Assembly: GCA_035048815.1 (NCBI GenBank)
Contig: JAUCBN010000024.1
Span: forward strand, 9,918,001-9,982,000
Direction of reading: 5' to 3'
DNA from: Abelmoschus esculentus
Taxonomy: Eukaryota > Streptophyta > Magnoliopsida > Malvales > Malvaceae
Length of the DNA: 64,000 nucleotides
This document shows positions 23,375 through 34,553 of the stretch, piece by piece (within the stretch, counting starts at the first letter, position 1; every line of letters starts with the position of its first letter). The translations under genes and the position numbers were made by a program. The notes under the pieces were generated by a model, which was not told the origin of the DNA, made no database searches, and saw nothing but the letters and a program-made list of their open reading frames with translations.

Positions 23375-25399
23375 TTTCTTCCAAAAATTTCAGGGAAGAC
23401 AAAGAGGAAAGCACGCAAAACCTGCAATAAATACAAGTTTCGGACATCAACAGCTTACACATGGAGAGTGTCGTAAACTTCTAAAACAATAAACTTCAAG
23501 GTTAAACTACAATAAAGGTCACTCTCGTTTTGATTTTCTTTAACTTTGATCACCAAAAATTTTAAAATATATGTTTTGAGTTTATCAATTTGTTAGAATT
23601 TGTTCATCGAACCAATTTAACCTAATTAACGTGATACGTTAAAAATGATTTTTAATTTAATTATAAATTTTAAATAAAATATTAAATTAATCATAATCTT
23701 TTATATATTTCTTACATTCTTTTAATGAAAATTGTAAAAACTCTCTCGCCCGTGATTGAGATCTTTGAAGAAATTATCATAAATTATTTTTATTAGATTA
23801 TTTGTGAGATTCAATTAATTAAATATTTTTATTTCATTAATTTCTTTGTCTCATCTTTTTGACCACATGATCCTTTCTTGATAAAAGTTAATTTTAAATT
23901 TAATTTATGATAAATATTATTAAAGATTTACTTAATAAAAAATAATATAAAAAATTAATAAAATTGGTATATTCAATTAATTGGTCTATAGATTACGTTA
24001 GAAAAATAAAAAAATGATTCATGATATAATTTTTCGTTTCTTTGTATCCAACTTCATAAATCTAATCTAAAATTCTTTTATTTCCTCTTCTCGATCTCAT
24101 CATCTCTAACTTTAATTTAATATTAAAATTTAAAATCTTTTAATCTTAAAATTTACATTCTAAATCCAAATTATAAACTTAAAATTTATATAACTACGGA
24201 GATAAATCATTAAACCCATACTAAATTTCCTATGTTTTTCTTTTTTTCTCCTCCGTTGATTCATTTTCATACATAACTTTTCCCTACTTTCCTAAATTAT
24301 TGTTTCCGTCTGATTTTCTACTTTCCAATTTAGATATAAAGTTTAAAAATATTAGAATAATATTTAACTTTATCTTATTCAACTTTAACATTTTCAATGT
24401 TATTTGAATATTATATTCTAATTTTATTTTTAGTATTCTCTTACTTTGAATAGAATTTAGTAGTTGCTTTATTTTGAATAGAATTCTATTTTTTTTATTT
24501 TTTTCATGTTTAGTTCGGTGATAGATCTAAAAAATCATTTTAGGGTGAATAACATATAAAATTTTAAAATTTTAAGATGGACAAAAACCTTAAATATTAC
24601 AAAAACTTAAAGATTAATTAATAAAAATTATAAAAATTAAGGTTAAATATATAAACTTTGAAATGTTCAGGTGGGCACGAACCTATCCTAGATCCTTAAT
24701 GGATCTAACAATGGTTCGATTTATATCGTATAATTACTTTTTAGAATTTAAGTTTTAAAAATAGAGAAAATGAAAAAAACGACCTCATTAAAATTTTTAA
24801 AAAATACTATTACAAAAATTTTAATTACAGCTTTAGAACCTACTAATTAGTATTTCAAACGATTCTTTATATTTGTTACTTCAAACGATTAAATAAAATA
24901 TAACTATAAGGATTGATTGCTATTCTCAATAATTAAAGTTAAAGCTTCATATTTATTTAGCTATAGAGGTCAGAGGATAGACCTCAAAATATTTAAATCG
25001 ACCCAATTAATATAATTTTTGGATGCTTTTTTTTTTAAATACCGAAAAAGTACTTTTAATTTATATGGGCATGACCTAGATAGAGTGTGAACCATCGACC
25101 AATACTTTTATTATTTTTGTTTAGAAACCTCTAATTAAAATTAATTAATTTATATTAGATATTATAAATGTTCGTAGCAAAAACAATTATTTAATTAATT
25201 TGATTCATTCAAAATTTTAAAATTTAAATATTTAAAATTGTTTTAGAAATTTAATATTTCATCTTATATACACTTAATTTATTTTATCATGTTATTTTCA
25301 ATATGTTTTTTGACATTAAACTAAATTATTTTTTACTAAAACTTAAAGTAAAAAATACTCCTTCGAACTGAATTTATCTTTTCTCCGTACGATAAATTA
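23375..25399. other. upstream region of the AKR gene and AT-rich spacer
   Basis: Bases 23375-23450 (read on the minus strand) are probably 5' untranslated, perhaps with a leader intron ending TTGCAG near 23420. Beyond this the sequence is AT-rich, with no gene or complete element that I can define. Confidence 0.35.
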
Positions 25400-25983
25400 A
25401 TATGACATCTTTGACTCGGTGTCACATTGAGCCTCCGATCCAAAATCTGTATTTTAAAAATTTGGCTTCAAGCCCATTTAAAATCAATCCAAATCCAATA
25501 AAAATCATAACAAACCATTGATTTCAAATCTAAATTATAACATAAACCTAGTAGTTCAAAATAGTTGGAGCTCCATTTAATACAAACTATAAAATATTTG
25601 ATTTGATGTAGTTAAAATAATAGTTGCATATTGTACAAACACTAGCCCATTACATCAATAACTTGTACTTTAACAAGTCGATGCTGAAATCACAACATTG
25701 ATGGTGCTCCTCCAGTTTCAACTTTTTCTAACATATGCACGAAAACATATTTCGAAACGCTGAGCTACAGAAGCCTAGTGGGTACACCGCCAAACAGTCA
25801 ACATCATACATATCATGAATAAGGTAAAACAATACATGTAATATCATGCATGATATGATGACGCTACCATGATCACCTAAACACATGGCATAAATGAATG
25901 TATATTATCGCACATAGCATATACATGTCAATTCAAACTAGAACATAAAGTAATGAGGCCAACGTCCACACAACATCGAGATC

Positions 25984-27182
25984 TATAAAACTAAATTTGA
26001 TTTTGATATAACAATTAAATAGAAGGACTATTCTTTGAAATAATTTTAAGTCCCTAAGTCAATATTTTTGATTTCAAGTCAAACAAAGATTTTAAAAGAA
26101 AATTCTAAGTGTTTTTGCACGACAGTATCGAACCATGGTTCGATACCCCTGGATTTTCAAAGCTATGTTCTTATGTTCAAGAACAGGTATCGAACCCCAT
26201 TCGAAACAAAGGAGCTCACTGCCAGCCTCCGTTTCGAAACACCGTTCGATACCTTTGGATTTTCAAAGCCATATTTTTGTGTTCAAGAACATGTATCGAA
26301 CCACCATTCAAAACAAAGGAGCTCACTGCCAGCCTCTGTTTCGAAGCATGGTTCGAAGCACTTCATGCATATTTTTTTTAAGTATTTTAAAATCTATTAA
26401 AAATAGACCCTTGGTATCGAACTATGGTTCGATACCACCCTTAATCCCAACGGCTATTTTTGCATGGTTCGATACCAACCTTCACAGTTTCAAAAAGGTA
26501 TCAAAGCATGGTTCGATACCCCTTGGTTTAATGCACAACGACTCTTTCTATTCTTGGTCTGTTCCGAAATAGGTAGTACGTGTTTCGATACCACCTGCTG
26601 TAGAGTGCATTTATGATGGGAAATTAAAGTCTAAACGGCCATATTTATGTTCCCAACAACCACAACGGATAGAAATCAATAAGATGATATAAAATGAAGC
26701 AATTTCAACAGCATTAAGGACTATTGAACCTCAAGCAACATCCAAGCACACAAATCCAACTCAAAGCACTTTATTGCATATTTTAACCTCCCAACTTGTG
26801 TATTTCACTTTGATCAGTTGTAATTTAAGTTTGGGGAGAGTTTGTTTGTATTTGGGGTTATTATTTCTTGTGAAAGAATCCTTCTTAGCCAAACCAAATC
26901 TCTTGTAACACCTTGTGAGGTCTAAATCAATTTTGGGTAAAAAATTGATTTGCTTGTAAAGGTTATCCCTTGAACCTAGAAAAAGGTTGAATTCAATAGT
27001 TAATTGGTTTTAAAATCCTTAGTGGGAGCTAAGGTAGTGGATGTAGAGCTTGTTCGAAGCTTGAACCATTATAAATCATTGTGTTCCTTATGTCTCAATT
27101 TATACCGAAAAATCTCCTACCAAATTTTTTAATATCCAATTCACCCCCTCTTGGCCATTATTCAACGTCGATCAACTCAATA
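25984..27182 (+). repeat. 5' LTR of the copia element
   Basis: Aligns base by base with 34554-36643 once the nested MITE is removed. Both termini have decayed: TATAAAAC instead of TGTAAAAC at the start, and ending ATA instead of ACA. It lacks 63 bases present in the 3' LTR (35032-35094), a deletion bounded by GCAT on both sides. A TATA box TATAAAAT lies at 26688-26695. Many palindromic GGTATCGAA/TTCGATACC pairs are found in the first half. Confidence 0.9.
26688..26695 (+). promoter_or_regulatory. LTR TATA box
   Basis: TATAAAAT in the 5' LTR, repeated in the 3' LTR near 35320. It divides U3 from R; transcription would be expected to start about 25-35 bases downstream. Confidence 0.6.
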
Positions 27183-27184
27183 AT

Positions 27185-27196
27185 TAGTATCAGAGC
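27185..27196 (+). other. primer-binding site (initiator Met tRNA type)
   Basis: TAGTATCAGAGC, three bases after the 5' LTR, differs in one base from the TGGTATCAGAGC site complementary to plant initiator tRNA-Met used by copia elements. Confidence 0.8.
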
Positions 27197-27269
27197 TAGA
27201 TCTTTGAAGGGATTCACCTCCACCAAAGAAGATCCAAGGGTTGTTGATCATCTCTACAACAAGAATCTA

Positions 27270-28588
27270 ATGGCCTCCACTTTCGGTTCGTGGAACGAGT
27301 CTCACTCCATCACCAAGCCATCCTTCTTCAATGGGGACAACTATCATTATTGGAAGAATAGGATGAGGCTATTCATCAACTCCAATGATTATGTCCTTTG
27401 GGATATAATCGAAGATGAACCCTCTATCCCTATGAAGCAAGAAGGAGATCGGCAAGTGCCTAAGAAAAGGAACGAGATGACCGATGAAGAAAGAAGGAGA
27501 ATGTCCACAAATGATAAGGCTCTTCACATTCTCTTTTGTGCTTTAGGCCCCGACATCTACTCCAAGATGTCTTCATGTACAAGTGCCAAAGAAGTTTGGA
27601 ACTCCTTGGAGATAACTTATGAGGGCACCAACGATGTGAAGGAAACAAAGATTGGTCTTCTCAATTTAAACTATGAAAATTTCAAGATGGAGCCGGATGA
27701 AGACATCACCAAAATGTTCGATAGATTTTTCGTGATTGTCAATGGTCTCAAGGGTTTTGGTGAGATTATTCTAGAAGAGAAACTCGTGAGGAAGCTTATC
27801 TACTCTCTTCCCGAGTCTTGGGATAGCAAAAGGATGGCTATCATTGAAGCCAAGGACTTGAAGACTCTAAAGCTAGATACTATTATGGGATCTCTTCTTA
27901 CCTATGAGATCATGAAGAAAAGAAGAGAAGAAGAGAAAAAAAAGAAGAGGTAAAGATAGAAAATAGGGAAGTAGAGAAAAAGAAGCAAGAGATTGCTCTT
28001 AAAGCTTCATTGTCACAAGAAGAAGTGGACACTAGTGAAGAAGAAGAGCTAGAGGAATTGGCCATGGTGGCCAAAAGATTCACAAGGCTCATGAGGGCAA
28101 ATAAGAAGCGAAGATTCCAACGAAAGAGGGACTTCAAAGCAAAGAGCAAAGAAGAGGAGAAAGATCAAATTATTTGCTATGAATGCAAGAAGTCCGGTCA
28201 CATTAGGACTGATTGCCCACTATACAAAAGGAAGGGTTTTGAGAAGAAGAAGAAACACAAAGCTCATGTTGCCACTTGGAGTGATGAGGAGTCATCATTC
28301 GATAAAGACAATGAGGTGGCCAACTGGTGTCTCATGGCTCTTGATGAGCCTAAGGTAACCCTTGAACCATCTTATAATGATTTATCCTATGATGAACTTT
28401 ATGATGCTTATGATGAACTACAAGATGTGTATGATGAGTTGGTTTTAAAATTCAAAGAATCCATTTTGAAAAACAAGAAAACCATTTCCGATTTAGAAAT
28501 GAAAAATGATTCTTTGACTAAAACGATTTTGGATTTGGAAGAAAAGGTTGTTGATTTAAATGATGATTTAAAATTTTTTCAAAAATAA
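27270..28588 (+). pseudogene. gag of the copia element
   Basis: Starts MASTFGSWNES. The first part (27270-27953) has the UBN2-type capsid region with FNGDNYHYWKNRMRLFI and the AKEVWNSLEITYEGT segment. The reading then shifts frame at an A-rich run near 27935-27950 and continues from about 27951 to 28588, where the zinc knuckle CYECKKSGHIRTDCP (CX2CX4HX4C) lies near 28178-28220. A coiled-coil-like Glu/Asp/Lys-rich tail follows, ending at a stop at 28586-28588. The frame break makes it a pseudogene; it packages RNA in active relatives. Confidence 0.88.
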
Positions 28589-31500
28589 AATGTTTATTTA
28601 AACAACCTTATTTCAAGCTTGAGTGAAAATCACCACAATGTGGTGAATAAGCTTAAAGAATAAATTAAGGTGGTTGAGAGTTCAACTTTTGAAAAAGGAA
28701 GCTCTTCAAAACCCAACTATGTTAAAAGGAATTTTCAAAACCACAAACAAAAAGATTTTTAAAGGCATTTTAGACATAGAAAAATTAGGAGTGTTTGGGT
28801 TCCAAAGGAACTCATTGTTTTTAATAATGTAAATGCCATTGCCTCTTGGATTCCTAAGGGAACCAAGCTTTTAGGGGCTAACTCTCATGGACCCAAAATG
28901 ATTTGGGTACCAAAAGTGAAAAACTAAATTTTTGTTTGTAGGTTGAGCATTGCTTCAAGGCCAAAGCTTCAAGTCAAAATATGTGGTACCTTGATAGTGG
29001 ATGCTCAAGGCATATGACCGGAGATAAGGGACGATTTAAGGAGTTGGAGCTCAAAAAGGGTGGAGTAGTGACATTTGGTGACAACTCCAAAGGCTAAATT
29101 GAAGGTATTGGCTCTATGGGTAATCACTCCTCTATTCTTATTGAAAATGTCTTACTTGTTAATGGTCTTAAGCATAATTTGTTGAGCATTAGTCAATTGT
29201 GTGATAAAGGTTTCTATGTTTCATTTGATAAAAATGGTTGCAAAATTATTGACTTAGAATCCAATAGAACAATGCTCATAGGTCATCGCATAGGAAATAT
29301 TTATATGGTGCATCTAGATGACATAAATTTATCTCATGCATGCTTAGTTGCTAGTGATGAAAATGATGCATGGTTATGGCATAGGAAACTTGGTCATGCT
29401 AGCATAAGTGTTTTAGAGAAACTTGCCTCCCAAAATCTAGTTCGAGGTTTACCTAAGCTCAAATTTTCATTGGATAAAATTTGTGATGCATGTGCTAAGG
29501 GTAAACAAAAGAGAGTTTCTTTTAAGTCCATTAATGATGTTTCAACTAGTAGAGTATTATAATTGATCTATATGGATCTTTTTGGACCTATTAGGACTAC
29601 TAGCTTGGGTGGAAAATCATATGCTTTTGTTATTATTGATGATTACTCTAGATATACTTGGGTTCTATTTTTAAGCTCTAAAGCTGAAGCCTTAGAAAAA
29701 TTCATCACATTTTCAAACATTTCTCAAAATGATCTTGATCAAAGAATTTCTCATATTAGAAGTGATCATGGAACCGAATTTCAAAATTTAGGTTTTGAAA
29801 ATTTTTGTAATGAAAATGGTATTAGCCACAATTTTTCGGTTCCTCGCACTCCTCAACAAAATGGGGTAGTTGAGAGGAAAAATAGAACTTTAGAGGAAAT
29901 GGCTAGAACCATGCTTTGTGAAAACAATTTACCTAAGTACTTTTGGGCGGAAGCCACAAACACTTCTTGTTACATCATAAATCGAGTAATGATTAGGCCT
30001 ATTTTAAAGAAAACTCCTTACGAGATTTTAAAATCTAAAAAGTCTAAAATTAGTTATTTTCACCCTTTTGGGTGCAAGTGTTTTGTTTTGAACAATGGAA
30101 AAGACAATTTAGGTAAATTTGATGCAAAAAGTGATGAAACTATTTTCCTTGGTTATTCTTTAAATTCTAAGGCTTATAGAGTTTTCAAAAAAAGAACCTT
30201 AGTTGTAGAAGAATCTATACATGTGGTTTTCGATGATAACCTCCTTCCTAGGAAGGATTCTTGTGATGATGATGATGTAGGAATCATTGGAACCATTGAT
30301 GATGGACAAACATCAAAGGTGGATGGGATTCCAAGCAATGAGAAAGCACAAGATCCTCCAATAGAAGCTCTTGGAAATGTAAAACTTGAAGAAAAGGAAG
30401 TGAGCTACCCAAGGGAGTTCAACTATGTCAAAAGTGGTGAAATCTTGGGTGATTCATCCAAGGGGGTAACTACTCGTTCTTCTCTTAAACTAATGAATCA
30501 TATTGCATTTATCTCATGCATAGAGCCTAAAAATATCAAAGAAACCTTAGGTGATGATTATTGGATTTTGGCTATGCAAGAAGAGTTAAATCAATTTGAG
30601 AGAAGTAATGTATGGACATTAGTTGATAGGCCTAGTAATAAGTCTACTATAGGAACTAAATGAGTCTTTAGAAACAAACTAGATGAGAGTGGTAACATTG
30701 TAAGAAACAAAGCTAGATTAGTAGCTCAAGGTTACACTCAAGAGGAGGGAATAGATTTCGATGAAACCTATGCACCCGTAGCTAGAATGGAAGCCATTAG
30801 GATGCTACCTGCATTTGCATGTTATCATGATTTCAAGATTTTTAAATGGATGTCAAAAGTGTTTTCTTAAATGGTTTTATAAATGAAGAAGTGTATGTTG
30901 AACAACCATCGGGTTTTGAAGACTCAAAATTTCCAAATCATGTTTTTAAATTAAAAAAAGCTTTATATGGTTTGAAACAAGCTCCTAGAGCTTGGTATGA
31001 AAGGCTTTCAAACTTTCTAATTGAAAAAGGTTTTGAAAAAAGGAAGGTGGATACTACACTTTTTATAAAAAGGTTTAAAAATGACATCTTAGTAGTTTAA
31101 ATTTATGTTGATGATATTATTTTTAGATCTACTAATGAGTGTTATTGTCAAGAATTTTCTAAGCTAATGCAAGGTGAATTCGAGATGAGCATGATGGGGG
31201 AGCTCTCATTCTTTTTGGGACTCCAAATTAAGCAAAGGAAGGATGACACCTTCATCAATCAAGCAAAATACATCAAGGATATACTCAAAAAGTTTGGCTT
31301 GGAGAATGTGAAACCTCAAGCCACTCTAATGAGCTCATCTACTAAGCTTGACAAGGATGAAGGAGGTAAGTGTGTTGATTCTAAATTGTATCGATCAATG
31401 ATAGGTTCTTTGCTTTACCTTACCGCAAGTAAACCGGATATTATGTTTAGTGTTTGCTTATGTTCTAGGTTTCAAGCTAGTCCTAGAGAATCACATTTAG

Positions 31501-32048
31501 TTGTCATTAAGAGAATCTTTAGATACCTTAGAGACACCTCTTGTTTAGGTCTTTGGTATCCTAAAGTCTCATCCTTTTATCTTCATGCCCTTTCGGATGC
31601 GAATTATGGTGGTTGTAAGATCGATAAGAAAAGTACTTTCGGAACTTGTCAATTCCTAGGTAGTATGCTCATATCTTGGTTCTCAAAGAAACAAAATAAT
31701 GTAGCTCTCTCTACCACCGAAGCGGAGTATATATCCTTAGGGAGTTGTTGTGCTCAAGTTTTATGGATGAAGCAACAACTCTTAGATTATGACATTAAGG
31801 TAGACACCATACCTCTTAAGTGTGATAATACTAGTGTCATATGTCTTACCAAAAACCCTATTCAACACTCTAGAACTAAGCACATAGAAATTAGACACTA
31901 CTTCATTAGAGATCATGTGTCTAAAAATGATATTGTTTTAGAGTTTGTTGACACCTTAAATCAATTAGCGGACATTTTTACGAAACCTTTGGATAAGGAG
32001 CGTTTTTGGAACCTTAGGAGAGAGTTAGGTCTAACTAGCCTACCCTGA
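28589..32048 (+). pseudogene. pol of the copia element (PR-INT-RT-RNase H)
   Basis: Order of landmarks: linker with IWVPK near 28770-28920; protease YLDSGCSRHMTGD near 28985; GAG-pre-integrase zinc finger LWHRKLGHAS ... CDACAKGK at 29370-29510; integrase core from 29569 with Asp (MDLFGP), Asp (RSDHGTEF) and Glu (NGVVERKNR); reverse transcriptase with KARLVAQGYTQ, FLNGFINEEVYVEQP and the YVDD box at 31104-31115; RNase H from about 31580 with LSTTEAEYISL and RTKHIEIRHYFIRD; end at 32048. Breaks: stops at 29095, 29560, 30661 and 31098, and a frame change near 30840. Several stops are single-base changes from Trp or Gln codons. Function is lost. Confidence 0.9.
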
Positions 32049-32934
32049 CCTCTTAAGTGTTATCTTTATGCATTTTTGCTTGAATATTGATTGACATCAT
32101 GCTTATGTTTTTCTTTATATCTTGATGTCTCCATGCATTTGGTAGGGGGAGTATGAACTTATTCATGCATTTTAATCATGTCATAACATCATATGCATAC
32201 TTTTAAGAGCTTTAGAAACTCATCTCTAGTACTTTTAAAAGCCTAAATGCAAAGCTTTTCTCGGTGGTATCGAACCTTGTTTCGATACCCGTTCATCATC
32301 TCATCTGGGAAATGTCTGGGAAGAACAGGTATCGAACGATGCTTCGATACCTGGTTCGATACAGGCATCGAAACAAGCTTGTTTTGATACCTGGTTCGAA
32401 ACACGCGGCGGCAGTTTGGTTTATAACACCCAAAACCTAATTTTAATCACATTAAAACACTTCCAAAATTAAATCTTCAAACCCTAGCCGACCCTCTCTT
32501 TATAATCCCCTCAAATCCGCCTCTCTTAACACAAAATCTTCATATTTTCTTTGAGGGATTTTAATCTACGCATCAAAGACTACATCATATCAACAAACGG
32601 TGCTTAACAATCACTTGATTCATCCTAATCTACACTCAAGGTATATTTTCGGAAAACCTTATTTTCGTTTGGATTTAGATTGTTAAAAATTAGATTTTGA
32701 ACATATTCCAATTGTCTATTGTATGGGTTTTCATAATCCTACAATTTCTTTTAAAAATCCGATTTTTTTTCAATCGAATATAAATCTTTTCGTATTTTTT
32801 TGGTTTGGTTTTCTAATTTTTTGATAAAAGTTTCAAATACCTTGAATTGTTAGATTACTTCATAGGATTAAATTTGATTATATAGTATACATGTTTATCA
32901 AACTAATCAAATCGTTTTTTGATATATCTAGACT
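32049..32934 (+). other. pol to ORF3 spacer of the copia element
   Basis: Noncoding stretch. It has a purine run GGTAGGGGGAG near 32141-32151 and a cluster of palindromic TATCGAA/TTCGATA motifs at 32265-32402 like those in the LTRs. The part 32500-32930 resembles a leader for the following ORF. Confidence 0.6.
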
Positions 32935-34145
32935 ATGGCACCAAAGAAATGTTCTCGTATCGAGGCTGGTTCTTCATCACGCTCTACTCGTGTTGATGTC
33001 CAAGAAGTCCTTACACGATGCTTAGATACACTTCAACGGGCCAACCAATTCAACCTCTTTCACCTTATCCCTTTTAAACAATAACGTAGGGTTGATGTCA
33101 ATTTCATGAACTCCATTAAGTTTCCATTCAGATACTACAATCTTCTTGTTCAATGGAAGTTCTTGCAATTTCTTACCCACTCCGGTAAATTTTTTCCTAC
33201 TCTCGTCCTAATTTTTTACAGTAATGCCACATGTCTTCTTGATCCTATGGACGAAACCAAGGATGTAACCATCGAGTCTTTTCTTATGGGCAAACTCTTT
33301 CAAATCGATGTCTCAACCTTTGAGGAGGCTTTTGGCCTTGAGGATGAGGGTGAAACTGATGAGGAAGCTCTAGGATAATTTACCGGAGCCGCATCTTCTC
33401 TTGACGTACATGATCGTTTTCTTTATCTTATCATCTCGTAGTGGATTTGTCCATCCAATGGTAAGTATTCCCGTATACGTCAAGTAGACAATTTTTGGTT
33501 AAAGTGTTTTCATGAACGTGTTAGACCAAATTTCGCCCAAATTGTCTTCTCCGAAATTGTTTGGCATGTTAAAAACCAAGCACCCCTGTTGTCCAATCTT
33601 TTCCTTATGCATGTATTTTAAGTTCTATTTTCTTGCATTTGCGAATTGATTGTTCTTTAGACCGGGTAAAGTCTTTGAAAGAACTCATTGGTGAGGCTTC
33701 TCTTCACCGTGCCCGCTTTGTTTATTCCGGTAACGGTGAATGGTCTCGTGGTGCCCCTCCTCCTCCTCCTCCCATTGACCCCGAGCCTATTCATCAAGTT
33801 GCTCCGAGTGTTGACATGATGGCCTTCCTTACTACTCGGTTCAATAACTTGGATGCTCAGTTTAGTACCTTGAATGACAACTTTGGTTCATTGAGTGCTC
33901 GCTTGGATTCTATGGATGGTCGTCTTGACTCTACGTCCACTCAATTCCAATCTAGTTTTGACTTTATGAATGCTAGATTGACGGGACTAGAAACTCAAGG
34001 TCATGTCTTGCGCATCTCTATTGAAGCCCTTCGGTATACTCAAGAACTTAACGCGCAAGATGCCAATGTTGAGGATGAAGATGACGAGGAAGACGAAGAC
34101 GAAGAGGACGAAGACAAGGATGATGATGATGAGATGGGCGATTAG
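32935..34145 (+). pseudogene. third ORF of the SIRE-like element (env-like position)
   Basis: Begins MAPKKCSRIEAGSSSRSTR at 32935 and has stops after about 49 codons and again near 33376, 33440 and 33620, so it is broken. The middle part (FMNSIKFPFRYYNLLVQWKF) resembles the plant retrotransposon-associated domain often found in this position; this is recall, not a search. The last 170 codons are open and encode a Pro run (PPPPPP), a heptad-like region LTTRFNNLDAQFSTLNDNF with repeated LDSMDGRLDS pattern that looks like a coiled coil, and an acidic Asp/Glu tail. No membrane segment or signal peptide was seen, so an envelope role is not supported. Confidence 0.65.
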
Positions 34146-34553
34146 AGCTCCTCCTTTATGCTTTGCTATTTTGGCTTTTTAGGACTAGCTATGTTTTCTT
34201 AAGCTTTTGTTGCATTCATAATTAGACCATATGCACCTATTATTATTTCCTTTTTTATTTTGTTTACTTTGTTGGATTTGAATTTTTAATATTTAATGCT
34301 ATGAATTGTGTTTATTAATTTTTCTCCTTAATGTCTTATGCTTCTTTATAGTTCATTGATTTTGATCTAACAAAAAGGGGGAGAATTTTTATGCTTTTAA
34401 GTTTAGGATAACCACCATATTTAATGTATTTAAAAATCGTGCACATATTAAGGGGGAGTCTTTAAAAAGTTTTCAAAGTGTTTTTAAATCCAAAAATTTT
34501 GACTTAAACTTAAAAATCTTTAAATGGTTTTGTTATATCAAAAAGGTGAAGAT
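34146..34553 (+). other. 3' untranslated region and polypurine tracts of the copia element
   Basis: Contains AAAAAGGGGGAGAA near 34373 and AAGGGGGAG near 34451, typical SIRE-type purine tracts. The tract next to the LTR is AAAAAGGTGAAGA (34540-34552), just before TGTAAAAC. Confidence 0.65.

Noticed and set aside
25391..25399. GATAAATTA as target duplication of the outer element (with 38944-38952)
   Set aside because: LTR elements normally make 5-bp duplications and the left copy is not followed by TG; a 9-base match in AT-rich DNA can be chance. Kept only as a possibility.
26068..26572. Frames of 90-145 codons in the 5' LTR (and copies at 34638-35267)
   Set aside because: They fall within U3 of the LTRs and differ by frameshift between LTR copies, so they are not coding.
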